NCBI GenBank assembly: GCA_017545665.1
Contig: JAFWKQ010000074.1
Span: 39,505 to 103,504 of the forward strand
DNA: 64,000 bases
Reading direction: 5' to 3'
From: Atopobiaceae bacterium
GTDB taxonomy: Bacteria > Actinomycetota > Coriobacteriia > Coriobacteriales > Atopobiaceae
The notes below the pieces were generated by a model, which searched no databases, was not told the origin of the DNA, and saw nothing but the letters and a program-made list of their open reading frames with translations. Numbering within the stretch: position 1 is the first letter of the stretch; every line of letters begins with the position of its first letter. Below, piece after piece: positions 19,935 through 27,705 of the stretch. A program made the translations under genes and the position numbers.

Positions 19935-20264
19935 ATGGCATGGAGGGTCGAGTTCCTGGAAGAAGCGGTTGACGATCTTCGCAAGCTCGATGGGTCGGTG
20001 CGAACACATGTCCTAAAGGCAATTCGCAAGGTTTCGTCAAACCCTCTTCCACAAAGTGAGGGAGGTTACGGCAAGCCTCTTGGGAATCGCAACGCGATTG
20101 ATCTAGTCGATCTTTTCAAAGGTAAACTGCGTTCGGATGGCATACGCATTGTGTACCGTCTGCAACGTTCAAAGACGGAGATGCTCGTTGTGGTAGTTGG
20201 CGTTCGTACGGATGCGGAGGTGTACCGGGAGGCTGCTCGTCGTCGCAAGGCACGTGGGCTTTAA
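19935..20264 (+). CDS. RelE/ParE-family toxin
   Basis: A 109-aa protein with the RelE fold: an N-terminal helix pair (VEFLEEAVDDLRKLDGSVR), a central GKPLGNR and DLFKGKLRSDGIRIVYRL strand segment, and a final basic strand (VVVGVRTDAEVYREAARRR). RelE relatives cut mRNA on the ribosome, ParE relatives poison gyrase; the RSDGIRIVYR segment does not settle which. It lacks its own ribosome site and is coupled to the antitoxin. Confidence 0.88.
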   Translation: MAWRVEFLEEAVDDLRKLDGSVRTHVLKAIRKVSSNPLPQSEGGYGKPLGNRNAIDLVDLFKGKLRSDGIRIVYRLQRSKTEMLVVVVGVRTDAEVYREAARRRKARGL

Positions 20265-20362
20265 CGGATGTGGGGGCCTTGACGAGTGCGACAAAACAGG
20301 TATGGAGTGCTTGTCATAAAGCGCGAAATACTTTCTCGTTAAGTGTGAAACAGGGCAAGTCG

Positions 20363-20512
20363 TTAGTTGTCGGTAATCTTGAGCATAACGTTCGTCTCTG
20401 CGTCTATTTCCGTCCCCAGTTTTGTTTCGAGGGATTCGGCAACGACCTTTAATTGTGCCTCATAGCTCAGGCCATAAATTTTGTATGTTTCGGTATCGTC
20501 ATGGTAAGTCAT
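20363..20512 (-). CDS. Possible small protein or gene remnant, 49 aa
   Basis: The frame starting MTYHDDTETYKIYGLSYEAQ has natural-looking composition and ends 99 bases past the toxin stop on the opposite strand. Its ribosome site is poor. It may be a small gene or a leftover of a larger one; no family is recognised. Confidence 0.3.
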   Translation of the reverse strand: MTYHDDTETYKIYGLSYEAQLKVVAESLETKLGTEIDAETNVMLKITDN

Positions 20513-20844
20513 CCGCCGAATAGGTTGTAGTACTGCATGAACCCAAATCTGTTGGGTGCGTCCTGCATGTCGCTTGCCATTCCACTGCCCCGAGAGGAGT
20601 GCTCGAGAAACAGATACGGATAGGGCCTTCCGCTCCACCACGTGAGTAGCGATTTTGCCTGGATGAGGTGCATCAAGGGCCCTTTGCTCTGGCAATAGTG
20701 ACAGAAGGTATTGTTGCCTACCGGTATGTGACAACGGGGGTGGATATGACAATGCCCTCGTTCCCGTCGCCGACTAAGCGGATGACGGGTGGCTGGTGTT
20801 TGTGGGTCGGCCAGTGGGGGCATTGCGCCGACTTCGACGTTTGC
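20513..20844. other. Non-coding stretch before the silent hsdS cassette
   Basis: I see no supported gene. Several short frames on both strands lack ribosome sites. It probably marks an old recombination boundary, since hsdS homology begins abruptly at 20845. Confidence 0.4.
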
Positions 20845-20962
20845 TCTTCCGCGATTCCGATGGGTCGCACTATGAGAAGCGCGTAGACGCGCGTGGCCGC
20901 GAGGGCGAGCCCGTGTGCATCGACGACGAGATTCCGTTCGAGATTCCGGAGAGCTGGGTGTG
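20845..20962 (+). repeat. Left inverted repeat of the hsdS inversion region
   Basis: It matches 24107-24224 on the other strand with about 11 differences, including a 35-base perfect block. Together they bound about 3.4 kb containing a tyrosine recombinase. Confidence 0.75.
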
Positions 20963-21446
20963 GGTGCGCATGTCAACGCTCTGCGATTTCGGCAGGTGCG
21001 TGAATATCGAGTATGATGCCGTAGCCCCAGGTACTTGGAACCTCGACCTCGAAGATCTTGAGAAGGATTCGGGACGCATACTCCAGAAGAAGAGAAAGCG
21101 AGCAGATGAGAAAGGTAGCACAAAGCATGTTTTCTCTGCGGGAATGGTTCTTTATAGCAAACTGAGGCCATACCTTAACAAAGTGGCAATAGCCGATAAG
21201 AATGGAGTGTGCACGTCAGAGATACTTCCTCTGGCTTTTAATGGTGTGACTCCGGAGTTTGCGCAAATCGTTCTCATGGCACCATTGTTCGTTGATTACG
21301 CTAAGGCTCATTCATACGGAGTAAAGATGCCGAGATTGGGCACAGTTGACGGAGCAAACTTTCTTGTATCGATACCGCCAATTCCAGAACAACAGCGCAT
21401 TGTAGAGGCCATTACCAATTTCTGGGTCTTCACCAATCAACAATAA
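20845..21446 (+). pseudogene. Silent hsdS cassette (type I specificity subunit, start missing)
   Basis: The frame encodes an internal conserved segment (HYEKRVDARGREGEPVCIDD, EIPFEIPESW), one target-recognition domain and a C-terminal conserved helix ending IPEQQRIVEAITNFW. The first ~70 residues of a normal HsdS, with start and promoter, are absent. The opening 118 nt match the expressed hsdS at 24107-24224 in inverted orientation (about 107 of 118 identical), while the recognition domain differs. This is the usual form of a donor cassette in phase-variable type I systems. Confidence 0.75.
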
Positions 21447-21587
21447 TGCCAGTCGCGATGCACTTAGCCGGGGCAGTGCGCCACGGATAGACTATGGCTG
21501 TCCATCAGAGTCGATCCACTGACCTCTGTCACCGATAGTGGACTCTGGCTCCTCCGGGTTATCTCTCAGTCTCGGATACGCCCTAAT
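21447..21587. other. Short non-coding stretch after the silent hsdS cassette
   Basis: No gene is supported. It leads into the conserved small structured element that begins at 21588. Confidence 0.4.
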
Positions 21588-21683
21588 GGGGTATACTTCA
21601 TGTCAGAAGCCACCCCCAAGGGGGAACGGAAGTGGGAGCTGGATAAGCCGGAGCGTTCTCGGGCCCCGGCTTCCGCGCTTTTA
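21588..21683 (+). ncRNA. Small structured RNA element, copy A, convergent with DUF3800-like gene
   Basis: It begins GGGGTATACT and shares with 60136-60231 the ordered blocks GCCACC, a C-run/G-run hairpin, GGAAGT, GGAGC, GGAT, GCC, CCGGCT and GCGCTTTT. The closing stem pairs AAGCCGG with CCGGCTT here; the equivalent stem in copy B is GGAGCCGG with CCGGCTCC, so pairing is kept while bases change. The final T run looks like a terminator. TATACT near the start could be a -10 box. In both copies the stop codon of the opposite-strand gene lies on this T run. Confidence 0.55.
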
Positions 21684-22358
21684 TAGGGCGATTTCCCTTC
21701 GCTCAATCCTCTTTTCCAAGCGTCTCCACTCAAACGCCCAGTCCTCGTGTGCGCCGCCCTTGGCGTCGACGTGGCCCTGCGCCCCGAGAATCTGGTCTGG
21801 CAACCAAAGCCTGGGCTCGTCGTCACCACGCATGTGAGCGAGCCTGACGTTGCCGAGCCAGCCCCTCCGTATGAGACTCACGGCCATCTCACGGTCGCGC
21901 TTGTCCAATGCGTCGCCCCTGGACTCCATGACGACGCGTCCCGCTCCCGCCGAGCCGAGCAGCGGCAGCAGCACCTCAAGGCATTTCCGCCTCGCCCTCT
22001 CCTGCTTCCTTGGGTTGATCGGGCGTCCCGAGACGACGATGGCGTTCATGGCAAGCGACCCCAAGAGCTTGAGGGAGTCCCCCTGCAGGGAGACGCCCAT
22101 CTGGCGCCAGTGGAGCTTCTTTGCCCCCTTCGGCAAGAGGGAGCGTAGTCTCTGAATCGCGACCTCGTCCACGGCGCGGTCGACAACCGCGCACAGATAG
22201 TACGTGGTCTCTCCGTCGAAGGTGCGCATGCTCTCGTCGACATATGCGACTGTCTCGTTGCCCAATGGTGCCTCCCCGTTGCTTTGTGGCATCATACCGC
22301 TACTAGCTGTCGGGAGCGACCAGTTTGCTTGTCTGTGCTTGGCGAATGTTACGCTCAT
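21681..22358 (-). CDS. DUF3800-like protein, 225 aa
   Basis: A YVDES motif after a short tail, then KKLHWRQMG, RKQERARRKCLEVLLP and LWLPDQILGAQG. YVDES opens the RNase-H-like DUF3800 fold, whose acidic residues suggest nuclease chemistry. A diverged paralogue with the same motifs lies at 60288-60875. Start 22358 has a weak ribosome site; an internal start at MMPQSNGEAPLG is possible. The stop TAA overlaps the T run of the convergent small RNA element. It lies between the silent hsdS cassette and an orphan antitoxin, within the span an hsdS inversion would flip. Confidence 0.65.
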   Translation of the reverse strand: MSVTFAKHRQANWSLPTASSGMMPQSNGEAPLGNETVAYVDESMRTFDGETTYYLCAVVDRAVDEVAIQRLRSLLPKGAKKLHWRQMGVSLQGDSLKLLGSLAMNAIVVSGRPINPRKQERARRKCLEVLLPLLGSAGAGRVVMESRGDALDKRDREMAVSLIRRGWLGNVRLAHMRGDDEPRLWLPDQILGAQGHVDAKGGAHEDWAFEWRRLEKRIERREIAL

Positions 22359-22408
22359 TACAGACCATTGTTTTGCTCGTGTTCCGACCGCCTCGTTCTT
22401 CTGAACCT

Positions 22409-22501
22409 CTATTGGCGGAGTTGCAAGCCGAGCACCGCATTGAACAGCGCGTCCATGTCCTCCCAGGCAAGTGGGGAGAGCTCGGAATCAGGCCTGTGCA
22501 T
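22409..22501 (-). CDS. Possible 30-aa peptide overlapping the antitoxin stop
   Basis: The frame starts at 22501 inside the antitoxin's last codons and encodes an acidic, amphipathic peptide (LAWEDMDALFNAVLGLQ). Overlapping starts like this are common for coupled toxin genes, but it is far too short for RelE. It may be the remnant of a lost partner. Confidence 0.3.
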   Translation of the reverse strand: MHRPDSELSPLAWEDMDALFNAVLGLQLRQ

Positions 22502-22751
22502 TCGTCACCATCTCTGCGAGATGGGCACGGGCCTCGGCAAGGCTCCTTGTGTCCTCCGTCGCCGACGCGCGACCTCGGTCAAGCTCGTCCACGAGCATCC
22601 TCGCGGCCTCGATGCAGTCCCAGTCGTCGATGTCCACCACGGCGTAGCGGCCACGGCCATTGCGTGTGAGGAACACGGGCTTTCCGGGGGCGACCTTTCG
22701 CAGGACTTCGCCGTAGTTTCGTAGGTCCGTTACGGGCATGATGGTGGGCAT
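22488..22751 (-). CDS. Orphan Phd/YefM-type antitoxin
   Basis: An 87-aa protein (MPTIMPVTDLRNYGEVLRKV ... PVFLTRNGRGRYAVVDIDDW) with the prevent-host-death fold in the first 50 residues and a helical tail. No full toxin gene follows; only a 30-codon frame overlaps the stop. It may be a solitary repressor or the survivor of a toxin-antitoxin pair. GGGGGTAAAAGAAATGCCC upstream provides a weak ribosome site. Confidence 0.75.
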   Translation of the reverse strand: MPTIMPVTDLRNYGEVLRKVAPGKPVFLTRNGRGRYAVVDIDDWDCIEAARMLVDELDRGRASATEDTRSLAEARAHLAEMVTNAQA

Positions 22752-22876
22752 TTCTTTTACCCCCCTTTTTTTTCTTCGATGAATCCGTCGACGTATTAAA
22801 CGATATGATACTACGTCTTCATCTTAGCCATCCCATCGGCCAGACAATCCTCCATATCGAGTGAAAGGAGCCATAC

Positions 22877-23678
22877 ATGAAGGATTACAGGGCCTACCTA
22901 ATGGGGAAGGGCTTCTCCACCCATACCGTCGATTCATACCTGTTCGCCATTCGCCAGATGAGAGGGGATTGGCGAGGAGCCTACGAGCGAAGACTTGCTC
23001 AACCACAAGGACTGGCTCGCCGCACACTTTGCCGCCAAGACTGTCAACCTGCGCGTCACAGCCATCAACTCGTACCTCGACTACATAGGTCATTCCGGCA
23101 TCCGGCTGAAGGGCCTTCGCATACAGCAGAAACCTTACCTCGATAACGTAATCAGTCAGGCAGACTACGAATTGCTTCGTGACTCGTTATTGCGTGATGG
23201 CGAGCTGTTCTGGCACTTCGTCGTGCGATTCCTCACCTGCACGGGAGCGCGCGTCAGCGAATTGCGTCAGTTCACGGTGGAATCGGTGCGAGATGGACAC
23301 CTCGACATCGTCTCCAAGGGCCATAAGCTCAGGCGTATCTACATTCCCACGAGCCTGCAATGCGACGCTGCTAGATGGCTGGATGAGATTGGCCGAAGGA
23401 ACGGGTACGTCTTCTCCTCGAAGAGTGGCAAACCGATGACCGCCAGGGGCATATCAATGGGCCTGAAGCGCTTTGCCGAAAAGTACGGCATCGACCAGGA
23501 TGTCGTCTACCCGCACTCGTTCCGGCACCGCTTCGCGAAGAACTTCATCGAGAGGAACCCGGACATCGCGTTTCTGGCCGACCTCATGGGCCACGAGAGC
23601 CTCGAGACCACGCGCGTCTACCTACGGCGCACCGCCTCGGAGCAGCGTGAGGCAGTCGACGCAACTATTGATTGGTGA
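22877..23678 (+). pseudogene. Tyrosine recombinase of the hsdS locus, with an N-terminal frameshift
   Basis: The frame from ATG 22877 (MKDYRAYLMGKGFSTHTVDS, after AAAGGAG) encodes the start of an N-terminal SAM-like domain. It then leaves frame near 22970, where the protein continues in another frame (GEEPTSEDLLNHKDWLAAHF). The catalytic domain is intact: R in TGARVSELR, K in SKGHKLRR, H-x-x-R in HSFRHRF, H in LMGHESLETT, and the tyrosine in RVYLRR. A TTG at 22995 could start a shorter protein. The 3' end overlaps the hsdS stop by 14 bases. It is the obvious candidate invertase for hsdS. Confidence 0.75.
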
Positions 23679-24399
23679 GTTCTTGGAAGGCGTTGTATGC
23701 CTCTTTGATGCGTGCTTGCTCAGAAATCGGCGGGACAGGGATGAGCACGTCGACAATCTTTGAGACCGCGAGTCCGGGCTGTGCCGTTGCGGTTGCATAC
23801 TGATTGAGGTTGAGGGCTTCAAGCACGAGACAGGCCCAGCCCACGTCAGTCTTATCGAAGCATGTTGTAACAATCGCATGCTCAGTTGCATAAAACCCGC
23901 CTTCGGCATAATTGACGCATCCACAGAGTGCACCCTGACGGCCCACGATTGGGAAGCGCCCGTTCCTGTTGGACTCTTTCACATATCCGCGGATGCCGTT
24001 GCCGCCGAAACAGGGATACGGATGGTCTCCATCTTGCGTATCACTGATTCTCGCGGCGGCAATGTTTTTGCCAGCTTGCATGCTAAATAGGGTACCTATC
24101 CTCGACCACGCCCAGCTCTCCGGGATCTCGAACGGGATCTCGTCGTCGATGCACACGGGCTCGCCCTCGCGCCCCCGCGCGTCCACGCGCTTCTCATAGT
24201 GGCCGCCATCGGAAGCGCGGAAGATTACGGACTCGCCGCCCCTGGGGGCCTTGATCTTCTTTTCCTTTATGAGCTTTGCGCGCTCCTTGCGAATGCGCTC
24301 CACAAGCACGGACGCGGGCTCGTCGGCAGGGTCCTGCGGCACGAGCTTTCCCTGCACGGCCATCTGCAGGATTGAGTTACGCAGGTCCTTAGCCTTCAT
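23665..24399 (-). CDS. hsdS: Type I restriction specificity subunit HsdS, single recognition domain
   Basis: A 244-aa protein; start 24399 (MKAKDLRNSILQMAVQGKLV) follows AAGGAG. It has the N-terminal conserved helix, a linker (HYEKRVDARGREGEPVCIDD), one target-recognition domain and a distal helix (PPISEQARIKEAYNAFQEL). Normal HsdS has two recognition domains and about 400 residues, so this is a half-length form. The linker lies in the inverted repeat shared with the silent cassette at 20845, so inversion would swap the recognition domain. With hsdR and hsdM broken upstream, it is probably no longer part of a working system. Confidence 0.8.
   Translation of the reverse strand: MKAKDLRNSILQMAVQGKLVPQDPADEPASVLVERIRKERAKLIKEKKIKAPRGGESVIFRASDGGHYEKRVDARGREGEPVCIDDEIPFEIPESWAWSRIGTLFSMQAGKNIAAARISDTQDGDHPYPCFGGNGIRGYVKESNRNGRFPIVGRQGALCGCVNYAEGGFYATEHAIVTTCFDKTDVGWACLVLEALNLNQYATATAQPGLAVSKIVDVLIPVPPISEQARIKEAYNAFQELTNQ
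24107..24224 (-). repeat. Right inverted repeat of the hsdS inversion region
   Basis: The linker-coding part of the expressed hsdS; partner of 20845-20962. Confidence 0.75.
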
Positions 24400-24458
24400 C
24401 TCATGCTCCTTGCCCATCGGAATTACGCACGCACTGCGTACGCAATTCGACCGCTATA

Positions 24459-25562
24459 CTATGACTCATTGTCATCAATACCGTCCTCGGCACCATGTTG
24501 CAGCGCGAATATGAGCTTCTGGTTCTCTATCTCGTTACGCAGCTCGTTCTCGCTTGGCAGATACAGCTTGTACTTCGCTGCGAATAGCTGCTCGTTGCCA
24601 TGGAGCACTGAATAGCGGGCAATGGTCTTGCTTGTTTCCGTACAAAGTACGATGCCGAGCGTCGGGTTGTCGTCGTCACGTTTCTTCAGGTCGTCGTACA
24701 TGCGAACGTACATGTCCATCTGACCCACGTCCTGATGAGTAATGGGATCCGTCTTCAGGTCAATGAGTACGAAGCACTTGAGGATATAGTTGTAGAACAC
24801 AAGGTCGATGTAGAAGTCATCCAGATCCGTCTTGATGTGTTGCTGCCTTGCGACGAAGGCGTAGTCCTTGCCCATCTCCATCAGGAACTTCTGGAGGTTG
24901 TCGATGATCGTCGTCTCCAGTTCGCTCTCGGTGTGGCGCTTATCCTGTGGAACTAATAGGAGCTCTGCGATGACAGGGTTCTTGATGAACTCGAGCCTGT
25001 TTGCCTCGTACTCAGAGGTCTTCTCGTGCATTTCATCTACCACGGGCTTCTTGTCTGACGACAAAAGCAGCCTTTCGTAGTATAAGGTACCCACGTTACG
25101 GTCGAGCGTGCGTACGCTCCAGCCCTCGCGCAATGCCTCTTGCTCATACCAATCGCGTGCCTCCCTCTCCACAACTCGCGGCAAAACGTCATAGTGCGAC
25201 CACGAGAGGTAGCCCCTTGATTTTGGGGACAGTGTCCCAAAAATCTCCGGGCAGGTCCTATAGGACTTTACATATCGATACAAATCGGAGTAGGTGAGTC
25301 CCTTGCCGTATAACTCTGTGAGTTTGCGAGCCAAATGCTTGACCGCAGATGTCCCATACCGCGCACGGCCTCCGGCTCTCATCTCGTCGGCATCGATGCG
25401 CTTGCCCAAAAGCCAATTGCGGCGAACGAGGGCCACGTTTACCGCCTTGCGGGTAAACTGCTGCGCCCCCTCTACAATCGCGCATGCATCGGCAACTAAA
25501 TCGTTGGTGTCAACGTATTCCAGCGAATCAGTCGACACTGTCTCAAGATCCATGTTGGCCAT
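24459..25562 (-). CDS. YhcG/DUF1016 family PD-(D/E)XK nuclease
   Basis: A 367-aa protein. The N-terminal DUF1016 domain (RNWLLGKRIDADEM, YGTSAVKHLARKLTELYGKG, SWSHYDVLPRV) is followed by a C-terminal nuclease fold with D in DDFYIDLVFYN and D-L-K in CFVLIDLKTDPITHQDVGQM. These proteins are common passengers of type I restriction loci, though their role there is unclear. ATG 25562 lies 2 bases after the terminal stop of the broken hsdR/hsdM gene, and hsdS follows 59 bases downstream, so it sits within the old hsd operon. Confidence 0.88.
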   Translation of the reverse strand: MANMDLETVSTDSLEYVDTNDLVADACAIVEGAQQFTRKAVNVALVRRNWLLGKRIDADEMRAGGRARYGTSAVKHLARKLTELYGKGLTYSDLYRYVKSYRTCPEIFGTLSPKSRGYLSWSHYDVLPRVVEREARDWYEQEALREGWSVRTLDRNVGTLYYERLLLSSDKKPVVDEMHEKTSEYEANRLEFIKNPVIAELLLVPQDKRHTESELETTIIDNLQKFLMEMGKDYAFVARQQHIKTDLDDFYIDLVFYNYILKCFVLIDLKTDPITHQDVGQMDMYVRMYDDLKKRDDDNPTLGIVLCTETSKTIARYSVLHGNEQLFAAKYKLYLPSENELRNEIENQKLIFALQHGAEDGIDDNES

Positions 25563-25564
25563 GC

Positions 25565-26620
25565 TTACACATCCCCTGTTCCCGCATCCTCCTCGATGCC
25601 GAGTATCGCACAGATGCGGGACAACATCTCCTATATCTCGGCATCGAGACGCGCCCGCTCCTCGCGATAGTTGCGGATGAGCTCGTCGGGGGGCAGTATG
25701 ACCTCCTCCTCGTGGGGGTATCCGCAGTACTCGAGTATCTTGCGCCAAGCCGAGTCCTCGTCCGCGCTGCCCCGGTGACACTCATCCACGATGATGAGGT
25801 CGAAGAAGGAGCGGTCGAAGGCCCTGAATATCTCCTCTCCGTCCTCGCCCACGAGCTGCTGATACAGGGCGAAGTAGACCTCGTAGGCGGGGTCGAGCCT
25901 GCGGTGCTCTACCTTCGTCGTCACCTTCTGCAGTGGCTTAAAGTCTCCGTCCTTGGTCTGGTCCACGAGGATGTTGCGGTCGGCAAGGTAGAGAACCTTG
26001 CGGGCGCGCCCCATCTCGCGCAGGCGATGCACGATCTGAAACGCGGTGTAGGTCTTGCCCGTGCCCGTGGCCATGACCAGTAGGATTCGGTCTTCACCCT
26101 TCGCAACGCGCTCCACGGTTCGGTTTACGGCTACGCGCTGGTAATAACGCGGGCTGTTGCCGCCCGGCTCGTAGTGGTAGGGGACCGTGATCGCCCGCAC
26201 CAATGCCTCGTCCGCGATGTCCTTAGCTGCGCAATAGCGGCCCCAGAGCTCGTCTGGAGCGGGGAACTCGTCCATCTTCATGCTACGCTCGGTTCCGGTG
26301 AAGAAGTCGTGCTACACGAGGCCGTGCCCGTTCGTGCTGTACGCGAAGGGGATGTCGAGCGCCTGAGCGTAGCCCATGGCCTGCTGGAGTCCTGCGCCCA
26401 CGGAGTGCTCGGTGTCCTTCGCCTCGACTATGGCTATGGGAAGGTCCGGCGCGTATGAGAGGAGATAGTCGGCCTTCTTCTTGTTCCCCCTGGCTGCCAT
26501 TCGACCGCGCACGATGATCTCCCCGTCCGTGAAGCAGTGCTCGGTGAACATCCGTTTGTGCCCCCATTTTCCAACGAGGACGGGGTCTATGAGCTTGAGC
26601 CTGGTGTCCGATTCGTTCAC
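25565..26620 (-). pseudogene. Broken hsdR joined to an hsdM-like tail
   Basis: GTG 26620 starts an HsdR N-terminal nuclease region (DTRLKLIDPVLV ... LPIAIVEAKDTEHSVGAGLQ). The frame stops at TAG 26312 where relatives have Glu (GHGLV-stop-HDFF). The same frame resumes with HDFFTGTERSMKMDEFPAPD, Walker A ATGTGKT and DECHRG. After ILEYCG it joins sequence like an HsdM C-terminus (PPDELIRNYREERARLDAEI), hits a second TAG, and ends at 25565. The helicase C-terminal part of HsdR and nearly all of HsdM are missing, consistent with an internal deletion plus two nonsense changes. Confidence 0.75.
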
Positions 26621-26824
26621 GTCTGCCGCCTTTAAGTGCCTGAACACGCCTCCTTGAGTCTATCATTGGCGGTGGCGCGACGGCTTGCGGGCTCGACGAG
26701 GGGGAGGCAGCTTTCGACGCGTTGCGTGAGTACCGCGCTCCTTTGGATGACTGACGAGAAGTTATGCATGTCAGCATCGGATGACAAGATTGTTGGCAGT
26801 AAGGCGGAATGAATAACCATTTGC
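26621..26824. other. Stretch upstream of the hsd remnant, possibly with a gene fragment
   Basis: A minus-strand frame within 26632-26826 (SSVIQRSAVLTQRVESCLPL) looks faintly like the last helix of an HsdS. It has no recognisable start. I treat it as unassigned. Confidence 0.3.
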
Positions 26825-26848
26825 ACAGTACCTCAAAACCTTGAGGTG
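26825..26848. promoter_or_regulatory. Palindrome ACCTCAA-N4-TTGAGGT upstream of large RNA copy 2
   Basis: It corresponds in sequence and position to the palindrome at 18764-18787; the spacer differs (AACC instead of GATA) while the arms are kept. GGTGGCATACT follows at the same place, again suggesting a promoter. Confidence 0.45.
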
Positions 26849-26908
26849 GTTGTGGCGTTTGGGATGATACGGGGGAGTCGCTCGGTGGCATACTGTCTAC
26901 AGCGAGAG

Positions 26909-27505
26909 AGCGAAGCTTGAGAACTGAATCGAGCCCACCGGACCTCGGTGCATAAGGGGATTGTACCCTCCCGAGGCGGGGCGAATGGGACGGACGGCGC
27001 GTTGGGGATACCCGCGTGTCCGAGCCGTGAGGCTGATCCGCGAGGGCAGCTGACGAGGGGAAAAGGCCCCAAGCCCAAGTCCCGGCGCGCGCGACGGCGC
27101 TCCGTGAGGTGGGGTACTTCCGGCGGTGCGAATAGACGCCCTTGTGGGGAAGAACCTTGGGACTAGGCGGGTAGCGCCGCGCGACAGTAAGCAAGGAGTG
27201 CAAAGGGCACCGTATGTCTTGAAGCGGGGAAACCCGTGTATAACGGAAGTCGTCCGCGACGGTAGCCGTATGACGTCATGATCTGGATACTCGGGAGATT
27301 ATGACTATTCTGAAGCTCGGTGAAGTCTGGGGGTAGCCATTCCCCCGCAGGGCCTCAAAGGAAGGTTTGGCAGCCTCCTCGGGCAAGAAGCCATGGGTCG
27401 CTCCCGGAAGCTCAGACTTGTCTGCCTGCTGACCGAACAACGGGGAAGTCGCCGTAGCGTAGTGCGAAGGCACGCGGCGGGCTCGATTCAGTTCTCATGC
27501 TTGCA
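26909..27505 (+). ncRNA. Large (~600 nt) structured RNA, copy 2
   Basis: A direct repeat of copy 1, with many differences concentrated in probable stems. The 5' strand 26918-26939 pairs with 27476-27497 (22 positions, one mismatch), extended by AAGC with GCTT. Near-invariant blocks include TGCATAAGGGGATTG, AAGAACCTTGGGACTAGG and AGAAGCCATGGGTCGC. Two hairpins follow at 27512-27543 and 27547-27587, the second with a T run, which supports plus-strand transcription. No ORF with a ribosome site is present. Confidence 0.7.
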
Positions 27506-27511
27506 CGTCAA

Positions 27512-27543
27512 CCCACCACTCGGGGGTAGCCCCGCTGGTGGGT
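27512..27543 (+). terminator. Hairpin after large RNA copy 2
   Basis: ACCCACCA pairs with TGGTGGGT around a GC-rich loop stem. Its left arm is the reverse complement of 18703-18723. Confidence 0.5.
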
Positions 27544-27546
27544 TAC

Positions 27547-27587
27547 ATGGCGACAGCGGGGTCCGCCCCCCGCCGTCGCCATTTTTT
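27547..27587 (+). terminator. Rho-independent terminator
   Basis: ATGGCGAC (27547-27554) pairs with GTCGCCAT (27575-27582) through a GC-rich inner stem, followed by six T. It ends the large RNA transcript. Confidence 0.8.
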
Positions 27588-27588
27588 G

Positions 27589-27617
27589 TTGACCGAATCA
27601 ACGGGTTTGCTTATATG
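27589..27617 (+). promoter_or_regulatory. Sigma-70-type promoter upstream of the 526-aa gene
   Basis: TTGACC at 27589-27594 is separated by 17 bases from TATATG at 27612-27617. A second -10-like TATACT lies at 27642-27647. Confidence 0.55.
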
Positions 27618-27705
27618 GAATTGAGCGGCGGAGCAATGCCCTATACTGGTTGCGTTCCGTTGCCCATCCCCACAAGCGTCGCCTTTATTGTTGCTGGAGA
27701 ACACT

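Noticed and set aside
18703..27533. 21-bp perfect inverted match (18703-18723 and 27513-27533) as ends of a composite transposon
   Set aside because: Each copy is one arm of its own hairpin after a transcription unit, and no transposase lies between. Shared terminator sequence is simpler.
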